The notes beneath the pieces are model-generated. The model saw only the letters and a program-made list of their open reading frames with translations. It searched no databases and was not told where the DNA came from. Below are positions 56,683-64,000 of a DNA stretch of 64,000 nucleotides, piece after piece. The stretch is from Mycolicibacterium sediminis (GTDB taxonomy: Bacteria; Actinomycetota; Actinomycetes; Mycobacteriales; Mycobacteriaceae). The position numbers and the translations under genes were made by a program. The stretch covers positions 5,580,001-5,644,000 of the forward strand of contig NZ_AP022588.1 of NCBI RefSeq assembly GCF_010731735.1, written 5' to 3'. The stretch's first letter is position 1. Every line of letters begins with the position of its first letter.

Positions 56683-57783
56683 TCAGGCGGCGAGGCGCGC
56701 GACGGCGGCGGCGATGCGTTCGTCGGTCGCCGTCAGGGCGAGCCGCACGTGCCGGCCGCCGCGGGGACCGTAGAACTCACCGGGCGCGACGAGGATGCCA
56801 CGCTGGGCGAACCAGGCGACGGTGTCGCGGCACGGCTCGTCGCGGGTGGCCCACAGGTAGAGCCCCGCCTCGGAATGGTCGACGGTGAAGCCCGCGTCGC
56901 GCACCGCCCGCAGCAGCGCGATGCGGCGCGCGGCGTACCGCTCGCGCTGCACGACCTCGTGCTCGTCGTCGTCGAGGGCGGCGATCATCGCGGCCTGGAT
57001 CGGGGTGGGGACCATCATCCCGGCGTGCTTGCGCACGGCGAGCAGTTCGGCGACCACGGCCGGGTCACCCGCGACGAAGCCCGCGCGGTAGCCCGCCAGC
57101 GACGACGTCTTCGACAACGAGTGCACCGCAAGCAGACCGGTGTGGTCGCCATCGCTGACCGACGGGTGCAGCACCGACACGGGCTGGGCGTCCCACCCGA
57201 GGCCGAGGTAGCACTCGTCGGACGCCACCAGCGCGCCACGTTCGCGGGCCCAGCCGACGACCTTGCGCAGGTGGTCGACGCCGAGCACGGCACCGGTGGG
57301 GTTGCTCGGCGAGTTGAGATAGACGAGCGCCGGCGCCTGCGGACCGAGCTGGGTCAGTGAGTCCGCCCGCAGCACCTGCGCGCCCGCGAGTCGCGCGCCC
57401 ACGTCGTAGGTCGGGTACGCCAATTCCGGGACGACCACGACGTCGTCGGCCCCGAGGTTCATCAGGGTGGGCAGCCACGCGATCAGCTCCTTGGTGCCGA
57501 TCACCGGCAGCACCGCGGCGTCGGCCAGACCCGCGATGCCGTAGCGGCGACCCAGCGCAGCGACCATCGAGGATCGCAGGGCGGCGGTGCCGGCGGTCGT
57601 CGGGTAGCCGGGTGCGCTGCTGGCTGCGGCCAGCGCGTCGCGGATCAGCGGTGCGACGTCGTCGACGGGGGTGCCGACCGACAGGTCGACGATGCCGTCC
57701 GCGTGCGCGCGAGCTTGCGCGGTGACGTCAGCGAGGGTGTCCCAGGGAAAGACCGGCAGCGCCGACGAGAGCGGACGGGGCAT
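56683..57783 (-). CDS. dapC: N-succinyldiaminopimelate aminotransferase
   Basis: 366-aa PLP-dependent class I aminotransferase (Mtb Rv1178), the step between dapD and dapE products. LSVGTPVDDVAPLIRDAL, then GYPTTAGTAALR, VYLNSPSNPTGAVLGV, VASDECYLGLGW and the PLP Lys in VHSLSKTSSLAGYRAGFVAG, and an Arg near the C-terminus (GGRHVRLALTATDERI). 14 bp after fdxC, so in one operon, as in Mtb. Confidence 0.93.
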   Translation of the reverse strand: MPRPLSSALPVFPWDTLADVTAQARAHADGIVDLSVGTPVDDVAPLIRDALAAASSAPGYPTTAGTAALRSSMVAALGRRYGIAGLADAAVLPVIGTKELIAWLPTLMNLGADDVVVVPELAYPTYDVGARLAGAQVLRADSLTQLGPQAPALVYLNSPSNPTGAVLGVDHLRKVVGWARERGALVASDECYLGLGWDAQPVSVLHPSVSDGDHTGLLAVHSLSKTSSLAGYRAGFVAGDPAVVAELLAVRKHAGMMVPTPIQAAMIAALDDDEHEVVQRERYAARRIALLRAVRDAGFTVDHSEAGLYLWATRDEPCRDTVAWFAQRGILVAPGEFYGPRGGRHVRLALTATDERIAAAVARLAA

Positions 57784-57797
57784 CGAGAACGGGGGCG

Positions 57798-58121
57798 TCA
57801 GCCCTCACCCTGCGGTGCCAGCGCCTTGACGGCAGCCGGGTCGTTGTCCGTCTGGCCCACCTTGGACGCTCCGCCCGGCGATCCGAGTTCGCTGAAGAAG
57901 TCGGCGTTGATCTGGGTGTAGGTGCCCCACTGGTCGGGGACGTCGTCCTCGTAGTAGATGGCCTCGACCGGGCAGACCGGCTCGCAGGCGCCGCAGTCCA
58001 CGCACTCGTCGGGGTGGATGTACAGCATGCGAGCACCCTCGTAGATGCAGTCGACCGGGCATTCTTCGATGCATGCCTTGTCTTTGACGTCGACGCAGGG
58101 TTCGGCGATGGTGTACGTCAC
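57798..58121 (-). CDS. fdxC: 7Fe ferredoxin FdxC
   Basis: 107 aa. Cys9, 17, 21, 25 (CVDVKDKACIEECPVDC) and Cys40, 43, 46, 50 (CVDCGACEPVCP) are arranged as in 7Fe ferredoxins with one [3Fe-4S] and one [4Fe-4S] cluster; Mtb FdxC (Rv1177) is 107 aa. An electron carrier in the cytosol. GTG at 58121 with an AGGAGAG ribosome-binding site 6 nt before it. Confidence 0.96.
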   Translation of the reverse strand: MTYTIAEPCVDVKDKACIEECPVDCIYEGARMLYIHPDECVDCGACEPVCPVEAIYYEDDVPDQWGTYTQINADFFSELGSPGGASKVGQTDNDPAAVKALAPQGEG

Positions 58122-58384
58122 GGGTGTCTCTCCTGTCCAGTGGGCTGCTGGTCGGGCTCGTTCGGTGTCTACCACGGGACTCCGAGACCAAACCGGAGCA
58201 AGTATGCGTTGCCGATACCTGGACGGTCGTCTCAGTGTGCCCTAACTTCGCGCGCCGCCCCGAGGGGTGGCGCGCTGTTACTGATACTAGACGTTGCAGA
58301 TAAAACACGACAACCGCGGACACGACGTGTCGCCGGTTGTGCACTCAGTTGCATAGGACCGTGGGTACCGCATACGCTGCGGCC
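58122..58384. promoter_or_regulatory. Divergent region fdxC / PadR gene
   Basis: 263 bp. It holds the fdxC promoter and leader (minus) and, on the plus strand, a TACGCT -10 box (58373-58378) 6 nt before the PadR GTG. GC falls in the middle (about 58270-58310). No gene is supported here. Confidence 0.45.
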
Positions 58385-58951
58385 GTGGCCCTACCCCACG
58401 CGATCCTGGTGTCGCTCGCCGAGCAGGCCGGCTCCGGATACGAACTCGCGAGCCGCTTCGACCGCTCCATCGGCTACTTCTGGGCAGCCACCCACCAGCA
58501 GATCTACCGCACGCTGCGCACGATGGCGGCCGACGGCTGGATCGGGGTCGAGGTGGTCGAGCAGACCGCACGCCCGGACAAGAAGGTGTACGACGTCACC
58601 GAGGCCGGCCGCGCCGAACTGATCCGCTGGCTCGGCGAACCGCTGTCTGGACGCGGCAGCTCCGTCACCGATTCGAGAACGCGAGAACTCGCCGTGAAGC
58701 TGCGCGGCCTCTGCTTCGGCGACGAGTCGAGCGTCGAGGCGGTCCGCGATCAGGTGGTCACGCTGCGCCTGGAACGTGCGACGACGCTCGAGACCTACCT
58801 GGGCTTCGAGAAGCGCCAGTTCCCCGACCCAAACTCTCTTTCCGGCGCCGCACTGCACCAGCACCTCGTGCTGCGCGGCGGCATCCGGGCCGAGCAGGGT
58901 TCGGTGGACTGGCTCGACGACATCCTGACGGCGCTCGGAGGCGACACGTGA
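58385..58951 (+). CDS. PadR-family transcriptional regulator, Rv1176c-like
   Basis: 188 aa. Winged helix: ALPHAILVSLAEQAGSGYEL then FWAATHQQIYRTLRTMAADG and a wing with KKVYDVTEAGRAELIRWL; the C-terminal half is a Vir-like helical dimerisation domain. GTG at 58385 was chosen from the leaderless -10. Its stop overlaps the fadH start (GTGA), so it likely controls fadH and itself. Confidence 0.88.
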   Translation: MALPHAILVSLAEQAGSGYELASRFDRSIGYFWAATHQQIYRTLRTMAADGWIGVEVVEQTARPDKKVYDVTEAGRAELIRWLGEPLSGRGSSVTDSRTRELAVKLRGLCFGDESSVEAVRDQVVTLRLERATTLETYLGFEKRQFPDPNSLSGAALHQHLVLRGGIRAEQGSVDWLDDILTALGGDT

Positions 58952-60963
58952 GTACCACCTATCCCCATCTGCTCGCTCCCCTGGACCTCGGGTTCACGAC
59001 GCTGCGCAACCGGGTCGTGATGGGGTCGATGCACACCGGCCTCGAAGACCGTGCCCGCGACATCGACCGGCTCGCCGCCTACTTCGCAGAGCGCGCCCGC
59101 GGGGGCGTCGGCCTCATCATCACGGGCGGGTACGCACCCAACCGCACGGGTTGGCTGCTGCCGTTCGCCGCGCAGCTCGTGTCCTCGGCCGAGGCGCGCA
59201 GGCACCGTGGCGTCACCGACGCCGTCCACGCCGAGGGCGGCAAGATCCTGCTGCAGGTGCTGCACGCGGGACGCTATGCCTACCATCCGTTCTCGGTCAG
59301 TGCGTCGTCGATCAAGGCTCCCATCAACCCGTTTCGGCCGCGGGCGCTGCGCGACGTCGACGGCACGATCGCGGACTTCGTGCGCTGCGCCGTGTTGGCG
59401 CGCGAGGCCGGTTACGACGGCGTCGAGATCATGGGCAGCGAAGGTTATCTGCTCAACCAGTTCCTGGCGCCGCGGACCAACAAGCGCACCGATGCATGGG
59501 GCGGCTCGCCGGAGAAGCGGCGTCGGCTGCCGGTGGAGATCGTCCGCCGCACGCGCGAGGCGGTAGGCCGCGACTTCATCGTCTGCTACCGGATGTCGAT
59601 GGCCGATTACGTCGAGGACGGCCAGAGCTGGGACGAGATCGTCGCGCTGGCAACCGAAGTCGAGGCCGCGGGTGCGACCATCATCAACACCGGCATCGGC
59701 TGGCACGAGGCGCGGGTGCCGACGATCGTGACGTCGGTGCCCAACGGTGCCTTCGTCGACGTCAGCAACGCCGTCGCCGAACACGTCTCGATTCCCGTGG
59801 TCGCGTCGAACCGGATCAACATGCCGCAGTCCGCCGATCAGATCCTCGCCGATGGTCGGGTGCAGCTGGTGTCGATGGCCCGTCCCCTGCTGTCGGACCC
59901 GGATTGGGTGCGCAAGGCGGCGGCCGACGCGGCGGACGAAATCAACACCTGCATCGCCTGCAACCAGGCATGCCTCGACCACGCGTTCAAGCATCAGACG
60001 GTGTCATGCCTGCTGAACCCGCGCGCCGGGCACGAGACCACACTGGTCTTGGGTCCTACCCGCCATACCCGCAGCGTTGCCGTCGTCGGCGCCGGCCCGG
60101 CGGGTCTGTCGGCGGCCGTCACCGCCGCGGAACGCGGTCATCGGGTCACCCTGTTCGAGGCCGGCTCGTCGATCGGCGGCCAGTTCGACTTGGCCAGAAG
60201 GGTTCCCGGCAAGGAGGAGTTCGCCGAGACCATGCGCTACTACGCCACGATGCTGGCCAAGCACGGCGTGGAGGTGCGCCTCGGCTCGCGGGCCACGGTC
60301 GAGGGCCTCGCGGACTTCGACGACGTGGTGCTCGCCACCGGCGTGACGCCGCGCATGCCGGACATCCCCGGGATTGATCACCCGATGGTGCTGTCCTACG
60401 CCGAGACGCTGCTCGGCGCGCCGGTCGGCGACCGGGTCGCGGTGATCGGCGCGGGCGGGATCGGATTCGACGTCAGCGAGTTCCTGGTCACCGACGAGTC
60501 CCCGACGCTGAACCTGAAGGAGTGGAAGGCCGAGTGGGGCGCCGCGGATCCGCAGGAGGTGCGCGGGGCGTTGGTGACGCCGATTCCGCTGCCGCCCGCG
60601 CGCGCGGTGTACCTGTTGCAGCGCACCAAGGGTACGCAGGGGCGGGGGCTGGGCAAGACGTCCGGCTGGGTACACCGCGCGTCCCTGAAGGCCAAGGGCG
60701 TCGAGCAGCTCTCGGGTGTGAACTACGAGCGCATCGACGACGCGGGCCTGCACATCAGCCTCGGCCCGAAGCACACCGATCCCCGGCTGCTCAGAGTCGA
60801 CAACGTCGTCGTCTGCGCGGGTCAGGAGCCGGTGCGCGACCTTTTGGACGCGTTGCGGCGCAACGGAATCGAGCCGCACGTGATCGGCGGCGCGGCCGTG
60901 GCCGCCGAACTCGACGCCAAGCGGGCGATCCGGCAGGGCGTCGAGCTGGCGGCCGCGCTGTAG
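58948..60963 (+). CDS. fadH: 2,4-dienoyl-CoA reductase (NADPH)
   Basis: 671 aa. N-terminal FMN TIM barrel (TTLRNRVVMGSMHTGLED, GYDGVEIMGSEGYLLNQFLA, RVQLVSMARPLLSDP), a [4Fe-4S] motif CIACNQACLD...TVSCLLNP near 335-355, then an FAD/NAD domain (VAVVGAGPAGLSAAVTA, VAVIGAGGIGFDVSEFL). It reduces 2,4-dienoyl-CoA made during oxidation of unsaturated fatty acids. Mtb Rv1175c is the counterpart. Length matches the bacterial FadH family. Confidence 0.95.
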   Translation: MSTTYPHLLAPLDLGFTTLRNRVVMGSMHTGLEDRARDIDRLAAYFAERARGGVGLIITGGYAPNRTGWLLPFAAQLVSSAEARRHRGVTDAVHAEGGKILLQVLHAGRYAYHPFSVSASSIKAPINPFRPRALRDVDGTIADFVRCAVLAREAGYDGVEIMGSEGYLLNQFLAPRTNKRTDAWGGSPEKRRRLPVEIVRRTREAVGRDFIVCYRMSMADYVEDGQSWDEIVALATEVEAAGATIINTGIGWHEARVPTIVTSVPNGAFVDVSNAVAEHVSIPVVASNRINMPQSADQILADGRVQLVSMARPLLSDPDWVRKAAADAADEINTCIACNQACLDHAFKHQTVSCLLNPRAGHETTLVLGPTRHTRSVAVVGAGPAGLSAAVTAAERGHRVTLFEAGSSIGGQFDLARRVPGKEEFAETMRYYATMLAKHGVEVRLGSRATVEGLADFDDVVLATGVTPRMPDIPGIDHPMVLSYAETLLGAPVGDRVAVIGAGGIGFDVSEFLVTDESPTLNLKEWKAEWGAADPQEVRGALVTPIPLPPARAVYLLQRTKGTQGRGLGKTSGWVHRASLKAKGVEQLSGVNYERIDDAGLHISLGPKHTDPRLLRVDNVVVCAGQEPVRDLLDALRRNGIEPHVIGGAAVAAELDAKRAIRQGVELAAAL

Positions 60964-60972
60964 GCCGTCCTT

Positions 60973-61036
60973 CCGCGAGCGTGCGTGTCTGCAGGCAACA
61001 CGCCGAGGCGCAACCGGAGTTTACGCACGCTCGCGG
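60973..61036. terminator. Hairpin between convergent fadH and yceI genes
   Basis: CCGCGAGCGTGCGT (60973-60986) pairs perfectly with ACGCACGCTCGCGG (61023-61036), 14-bp arms, 36-nt middle. It shares the GCGAGC core with the hairpins at 39889 and 56606. Confidence 0.55.
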
Positions 61037-61043
61037 AGGCGAG

Positions 61044-61592
61044 TCAGGCCTGGCGGAGCGCCTCGATCTCGAGGGTGATGGTCACCTTGTCACCGACGAC
61101 CGCGCCGCCGGTCTCCAGCGGCATGTCGATGTCGACGCCGAAGTCCTTGCGGTTGATGACGACCGACGCCTCGAAGCCCGCCACGGCGCCGTGGCCCATT
61201 CCGGGGTTGACGCCGTTGTAATCAAGGGTGAGGTCGATGGACTTGGTGACGCCCTTGAGGGTGAAGTCACCGGTCAGCACGTAGGCGTCACCGTCGGCGC
61301 GGACGCCGGTGGATGCGAAGGTGGCGGTGGGGTGGTTCGCGACGTCGAAGAAGTCGGCGGCCTTGAGGTGCTCGTCGCGCTGCTCGTTGCCGGTGAAGAC
61401 GGAGTCGACGGCGATCTCGGCGGTGACGGACGGGGTGCCGTCCTCCGCGACGACGATCGCGCCGGAGAAGTTCTGGAACGTGCCGCGGACCTTGCTCACC
61501 ACGAGGTGACGCACGGAGAACGAGACGGACGAGTGAACGGGATCGATGGCCCAGGTACCTGCGGTCAGGTCGGTGGCTACGGCTGCGGTCAT
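61044..61592 (-). CDS. YceI-family lipid-binding protein
   Basis: 182 aa, lipocalin-like YceI beta barrel: GTWAIDPVHSSVSFSVRHLVVSKVRGTF at the start, RDEHLKAADFFDVANHP, LTGDFTLKGVTKSI, and INRKDFGVDI. No signal peptide, so cytosolic, unlike many YceI proteins. It may bind a polyprenyl or other isoprenoid. GAGGAGC precedes the ATG at 61592. Its promoter region carries two palindromes. Confidence 0.9.
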   Translation of the reverse strand: MTAAVATDLTAGTWAIDPVHSSVSFSVRHLVVSKVRGTFQNFSGAIVVAEDGTPSVTAEIAVDSVFTGNEQRDEHLKAADFFDVANHPTATFASTGVRADGDAYVLTGDFTLKGVTKSIDLTLDYNGVNPGMGHGAVAGFEASVVINRKDFGVDIDMPLETGGAVVGDKVTITLEIEALRQA

Positions 61593-61643
61593 GGCGTGCT
61601 CCTCGGGTGTGGGTGCCGTCGTTCGGCACTTCTCCGAGTGAAA

Positions 61644-61680
61644 CGGACTGCGGTCCGATCCTATTCCGGACCGTGGTCCG
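61644..61680. promoter_or_regulatory. Pair of CGGACCNNGGTCCG palindromes flanking the yceI -10
   Basis: CGGACTGCGGTCCG (61644-61657, one mismatch) and CGGACCGTGGTCCG (61667-61680, perfect) start 23 bp apart. Between them on the minus strand lies TAGGAT, a TANNNT -10 candidate for yceI. This looks like a repressor operator pair (TetR or MarR type); no such regulator gene is adjacent. Confidence 0.6.
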
Positions 61681-61681
61681 C

Positions 61682-62149
61682 TCAGCCGTCGGCGATGACG
61701 CCCCACTTGGCCTCGGTGCCGGAATGGCCGATGCGCACGACTCCGACCATCGACGACACGCCCACCACCACTGCGAGGACCACCACCGCCACGTTGAGCA
61801 GCGTGCGCTTCCTTGGCTTGCGCGTCTCCAGCCAGTGCTGCACGGCGAGGACGACGGACACCACCAGCAGGCCGACGGCGAAGTAGATCATCCACTCGCC
61901 GCGCTCCTCGTGGGTCTCGAGGATGGGGCTGTGCTCTTCCTCGCGACCGTAGAGCCACTCCCCCGCCGACACGGCGAGCGGCGACATGACGACGATGGCC
62001 ACCGAGAACGCGAGCACGAGCCACACGAATCGTCGCCGGGCGGCGGGCCACAGCGCGCAAAGGATCTGCAGCCCGGCGGTCAGGGGCGCGAGGACGACGA
62101 GTCCGTGCACCAGAAGCGCATGAGCAGGCAGGCCGAAGATGGTGGTCAT
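61682..62149 (-). CDS. DUF2231-type membrane protein
   Basis: 155 aa with four TM helices: IFGLPAHALLVHGLVVLAPL (family start), LVLAFSVAIVVMSPLAVSAG, MIYFAVGLLVVSVVLAV, LLNVAVVVLAVVVGVSS. The HALLVH histidines could bind heme or metal, as proposed for related families. Function unknown. A GGGAGC site precedes the ATG at 62149. Confidence 0.82.
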   Translation of the reverse strand: MTTIFGLPAHALLVHGLVVLAPLTAGLQILCALWPAARRRFVWLVLAFSVAIVVMSPLAVSAGEWLYGREEEHSPILETHEERGEWMIYFAVGLLVVSVVLAVQHWLETRKPRKRTLLNVAVVVLAVVVGVSSMVGVVRIGHSGTEAKWGVIADG

Positions 62150-62203
62150 GGGCGCTCCCGGGCTCGGCGACACCTCAACATAGAGCGTCGGCGGTGGCGC
62201 CGA

Positions 62204-62554
62204 TCAGCCTTGGGCCAATTCCCTTGCGCGCTGTGCGACGGCCCGCCAGGCCTGGCGTTCCTGGGGCGGCAGTTGCGACCAGCAGTCGGTTGAGTCCTGG
62301 CAGCAGAGTTCGGCGTCCTCCGGCGACATCCCGCGCTCCACCAACCACGTACGACAAAGCTGGACGGCGAGGCTCTCGTCGGCGAGTGCGCCTTCGTCGG
62401 ATGCCGGCATTGCCCGGATGAACGCGATGTCAGCGTCGATCCGCTCCGATGCGGAGCGCCGAGACCCGGCCCACCACGAGCCGATGCGGATACCGATGGT
62501 TCCCGCCGTCGCGGCGACGATTAGGCACATTAAGACCTCGTTGGCGAGCAACAC
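62204..62554 (-). CDS. Hypothetical single-TM protein
   Basis: 116 aa from the GTG at 62554: one N-terminal TM helix (LLANEVLMCLIVAATAGTIG) then a cytosolic or periplasmic helical domain with paired Cys (ELCCQDSTDCW). No family is recognised. The frame continues upstream to 62689, but GGGGGAT lies just before the GTG at 62554 and the upstream part lacks coding character. Confidence 0.6.
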   Translation of the reverse strand: MLLANEVLMCLIVAATAGTIGIRIGSWWAGSRRSASERIDADIAFIRAMPASDEGALADESLAVQLCRTWLVERGMSPEDAELCCQDSTDCWSQLPPQERQAWRAVAQRARELAQG

Positions 62555-62830
62555 GCCGATCCCCCCACCTGTCGGCAAATTTCGCCGCCCCTTTGGGCAC
62601 CCTACCCTGGCCGACGGACCGAGATGAACCGTAGGGCCATAAGCATCCCTGAGCAGCAGATCCGTGATGACGAGTCGGTCGTACGTCATTCGCTTTGCAC
62701 GTCAAGCCCCTCGGCCCAGAGGAACAGCGAACTTTGGTTCACATGTGCCCAAGCAAACTGCCGTCGGCGTCGATTCCTGCGTCGCACGCGTCGGTGCCGC
62801 GACACATGGGCGACTCGGACGGTGATGTAC

Positions 62831-62887
62831 CGAGTGGCCAGTTCACTTGCGCTGCACGCGCGGAGAACGCACGCAAGTGGCCACTCG
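62831..62887. other. Imperfect intergenic palindrome
   Basis: CGAGTGGCCA (62831-62840) and TGGCCACTCG (62878-62887) are perfect 10-bp arms, with ACTTGCG/CGCAAGT pairing further in after a 4-nt bulge. The rest of 62555-62981 shows no gene I can support. Confidence 0.45.
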
Positions 62888-62907
62888 ACGAGCGACTTGT
62901 AGACGAA

Positions 62908-62940
62908 TCCGGGAGCGTCAGCATCGCTGACGCTCCCGGA
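62908..62940 (-). terminator. Strong hairpin terminator after the PGRS gene
   Basis: A perfect 15-bp stem TCCGGGAGCGTCAGC / GCTGACGCTCCCGGA with a 3-nt loop, 42 bp past the minus-strand PGRS stop at 62982. Confidence 0.7.
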
Positions 62941-62981
62941 AATGATTGTTTCCGCAGGCGTTTCGAGCCCGGCGTCAGTGG

Positions 62982-64000
62982 TCAGGCGCCCGAGCCGGGT
63001 TGGCCGTCGTTTCCAGCCTTGCCATCGGCGCCCGGGGTGCTGCCGGTACCGCCCTTGCCGACGGAGCCTGCCTGGCCGGCCTGACCCGGGGTGCCAGGCC
63101 GGCCGTTCTGACTCGCGTCGGCGGAGTTGGTGCCACCGGCACCGGGAGCGCCGCCATTGCCGCCATTGCCGGCGCCTCCGCCGTTGCCGCCGGTTCCGAC
63201 GGTCCCCGCGCCGGTGAAGAACGGGATGAAACCACCCGAGCCGGCAGCACCGCCATCGCCACCGGCGGCGCCATTGCCACCGTCCCCACCCCTGCCGCCG
63301 TTGCCGCCGTTGCCGGCCAAGCGACGTGCATCGGTGTTGTTGCCGCCCGCACCGCCGGCGCCACCGATGCCGCCGTCGGCACCGTTGCCGCCACTTCCGC
63401 CGCTGCCACCGCTGCCGCCGGTACCGAACAGGAACCCACCCGTGCCGCCGGCACCACCGTTGCCGCCGGCGACTCCATTCACACCCGCCGCGCCGTTGCC
63501 GCCGGATCCGCCGAGAGCGCCGTATCCGAGATTGAAGGCGTCGCTGCCACCCTTCCCGCCTGCACCGCCGTTGCCGCCACCGAACAGAGCGTTGCCACCA
63601 TTGCCCCCGGCGGAGGCGAAGCCCATCCCCGGTCCCCCGCTTGCGCCCGGGCCGCCGTCGCCGCCGTTGCCACCGAGGGGACCGCCGAGACCGCCTGGTG
63701 CGCCGGGGAGGTCGCCAATCGGGCGATTCAGGTCAGTCAAACCGGCGCCCGCACCGCCGACGCCGCCGTTCTGCAGGCCGGCTCCGTCGGCGCCGGGTGT
63801 GGCCGGCCGGGGAGGTATGGGCGACGAGTCGGCAGCGGTGCCGTTGGCGGCCGAGGTGGTTGCGGTCGGGTTCACTCCGTTCGCGCCGCTGGCACCGTTG
63901 CCGCCATTGCCGCCGTCACCGATGAACAGCCCACCGTCGCCGCCGTTGCCTCCCGACTGCCCGGATAGCAGCACCGGGGTGTACCCCTTGCCACCGTTAC
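62982..64000 (-). CDS. Second PGRS-type Gly-rich protein (C-terminal part; 5' end outside window)
   Basis: At least 339 codons open to the window edge. GGxGG repeats throughout (GGNGGDGGLFIGDGGNGGNG, GGSGGSGGSGGNGADGG), with non-repeat inserts such as LTDLNRPIGDLPGAPGG and GGFIPFFTGAGTVGTGG. The C-terminus ends KAGNDGQPGSGA. No signal or PE domain can be seen because the start is missing. A strong terminator follows. Confidence 0.85.
   Translation of the reverse strand, partial: NGGKGYTPVLLSGQSGGNGGDGGLFIGDGGNGGNGASGANGVNPTATTSAANGTAADSSPIPPRPATPGADGAGLQNGGVGGAGAGLTDLNRPIGDLPGAPGGLGGPLGGNGGDGGPGASGGPGMGFASAGGNGGNALFGGGNGGAGGKGGSDAFNLGYGALGGSGGNGAAGVNGVAGGNGGAGGTGGFLFGTGGSGGSGGSGGNGADGGIGGAGGAGGNNTDARRLAGNGGNGGRGGDGGNGAAGGDGGAAGSGGFIPFFTGAGTVGTGGNGGGAGNGGNGGAPGAGGTNSADASQNGRPGTPGQAGQAGSVGKGGTGSTPGADGKAGNDGQPGSGA

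Overview
The window is GC-rich mycobacterial DNA, most likely from a rapidly growing Mycobacterium (Mycolicibacterium). Judged from memory of M. tuberculosis (Mtb) H37Rv gene order, it is largely collinear with Rv1221 down to Rv1175c: sigE, Rv1220c, the Rv1219c-Rv1216c efflux operon, glgC/glgM, Rv1211, tagA, Rv1209, gpgS, folP2, fadD6, Rv1205, a possible Rv1204c counterpart, dapE, dapD, fadD36, pruB, pruA, pruC, dapC, fdxC, Rv1176c, fadH. PGRS-type glycine-rich proteins, an EspC-like protein and many leaderless promoters fit the same assignment.

Layout. 1-5.4 kb: sigE (partial), an O-methyltransferase, and a TetR-regulated ABC efflux operon. 5.5-12.2 kb: variable genes, including a duplicated zinc-metallopeptidase lipoprotein and a 1017-aa SARP/AAA regulator. 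12.2-23.3 kb: core metabolism (alpha-glucan precursor synthesis by GlgC/GlgM, 3-methyladenine repair, GpgS for methylglucose lipopolysaccharide, dihydropteroate-synthase-like FolP2, FadD6, a LOG phosphoribohydrolase). An IS481-type element (18130-19485) with a 15-bp target duplication splits the hairpin between fadD6 and folP2.

23.3-36.1 kb: an accessory island of cell-surface and exported proteins. It holds a large WXG-type/TPR-region protein, five paralogous lipoproteins, a lipoprotein homologous to the second half of the large protein, a DUF4333 lipoprotein, and an EspC-like protein with a YxxxD signal. A decayed IS21-type element (29951-32502, 6-bp target duplication) sits inside it. One lipoprotein gene still carries the ribosome-binding site and first codons of a deleted copy of the large gene, so the large gene and its lipoprotein probably duplicated as a pair. 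This is the best candidate for an undescribed system; its function is unknown.

36-47.5 kb: an ABC-F ATPase with a structured leader, divergent dapE/dapD (lysine and peptidoglycan precursors), fadD36 with a VOC protein, a Nudix/GH114-like pair, and proline catabolism (pruA-pruB) with its divergent activator pruC. 47.6-64 kb: a 1610-aa Sec-signal PGRS protein with 429-bp in-frame repeats, an amidohydrolase/APC-permease operon with a divergent TetR gene, dapC-fdxC, PadR-fadH, a yceI gene with paired palindromes, two small membrane proteins, and the 3' part of a second PGRS gene.

Regulatory pattern. At least 16 genes have a TANNNT-like -10 box 6-8 nt before an ATG or GTG start, as expected for leaderless mRNAs. 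Several convergent gene pairs are separated by long imperfect hairpins. No tRNA, rRNA or CRISPR was seen.
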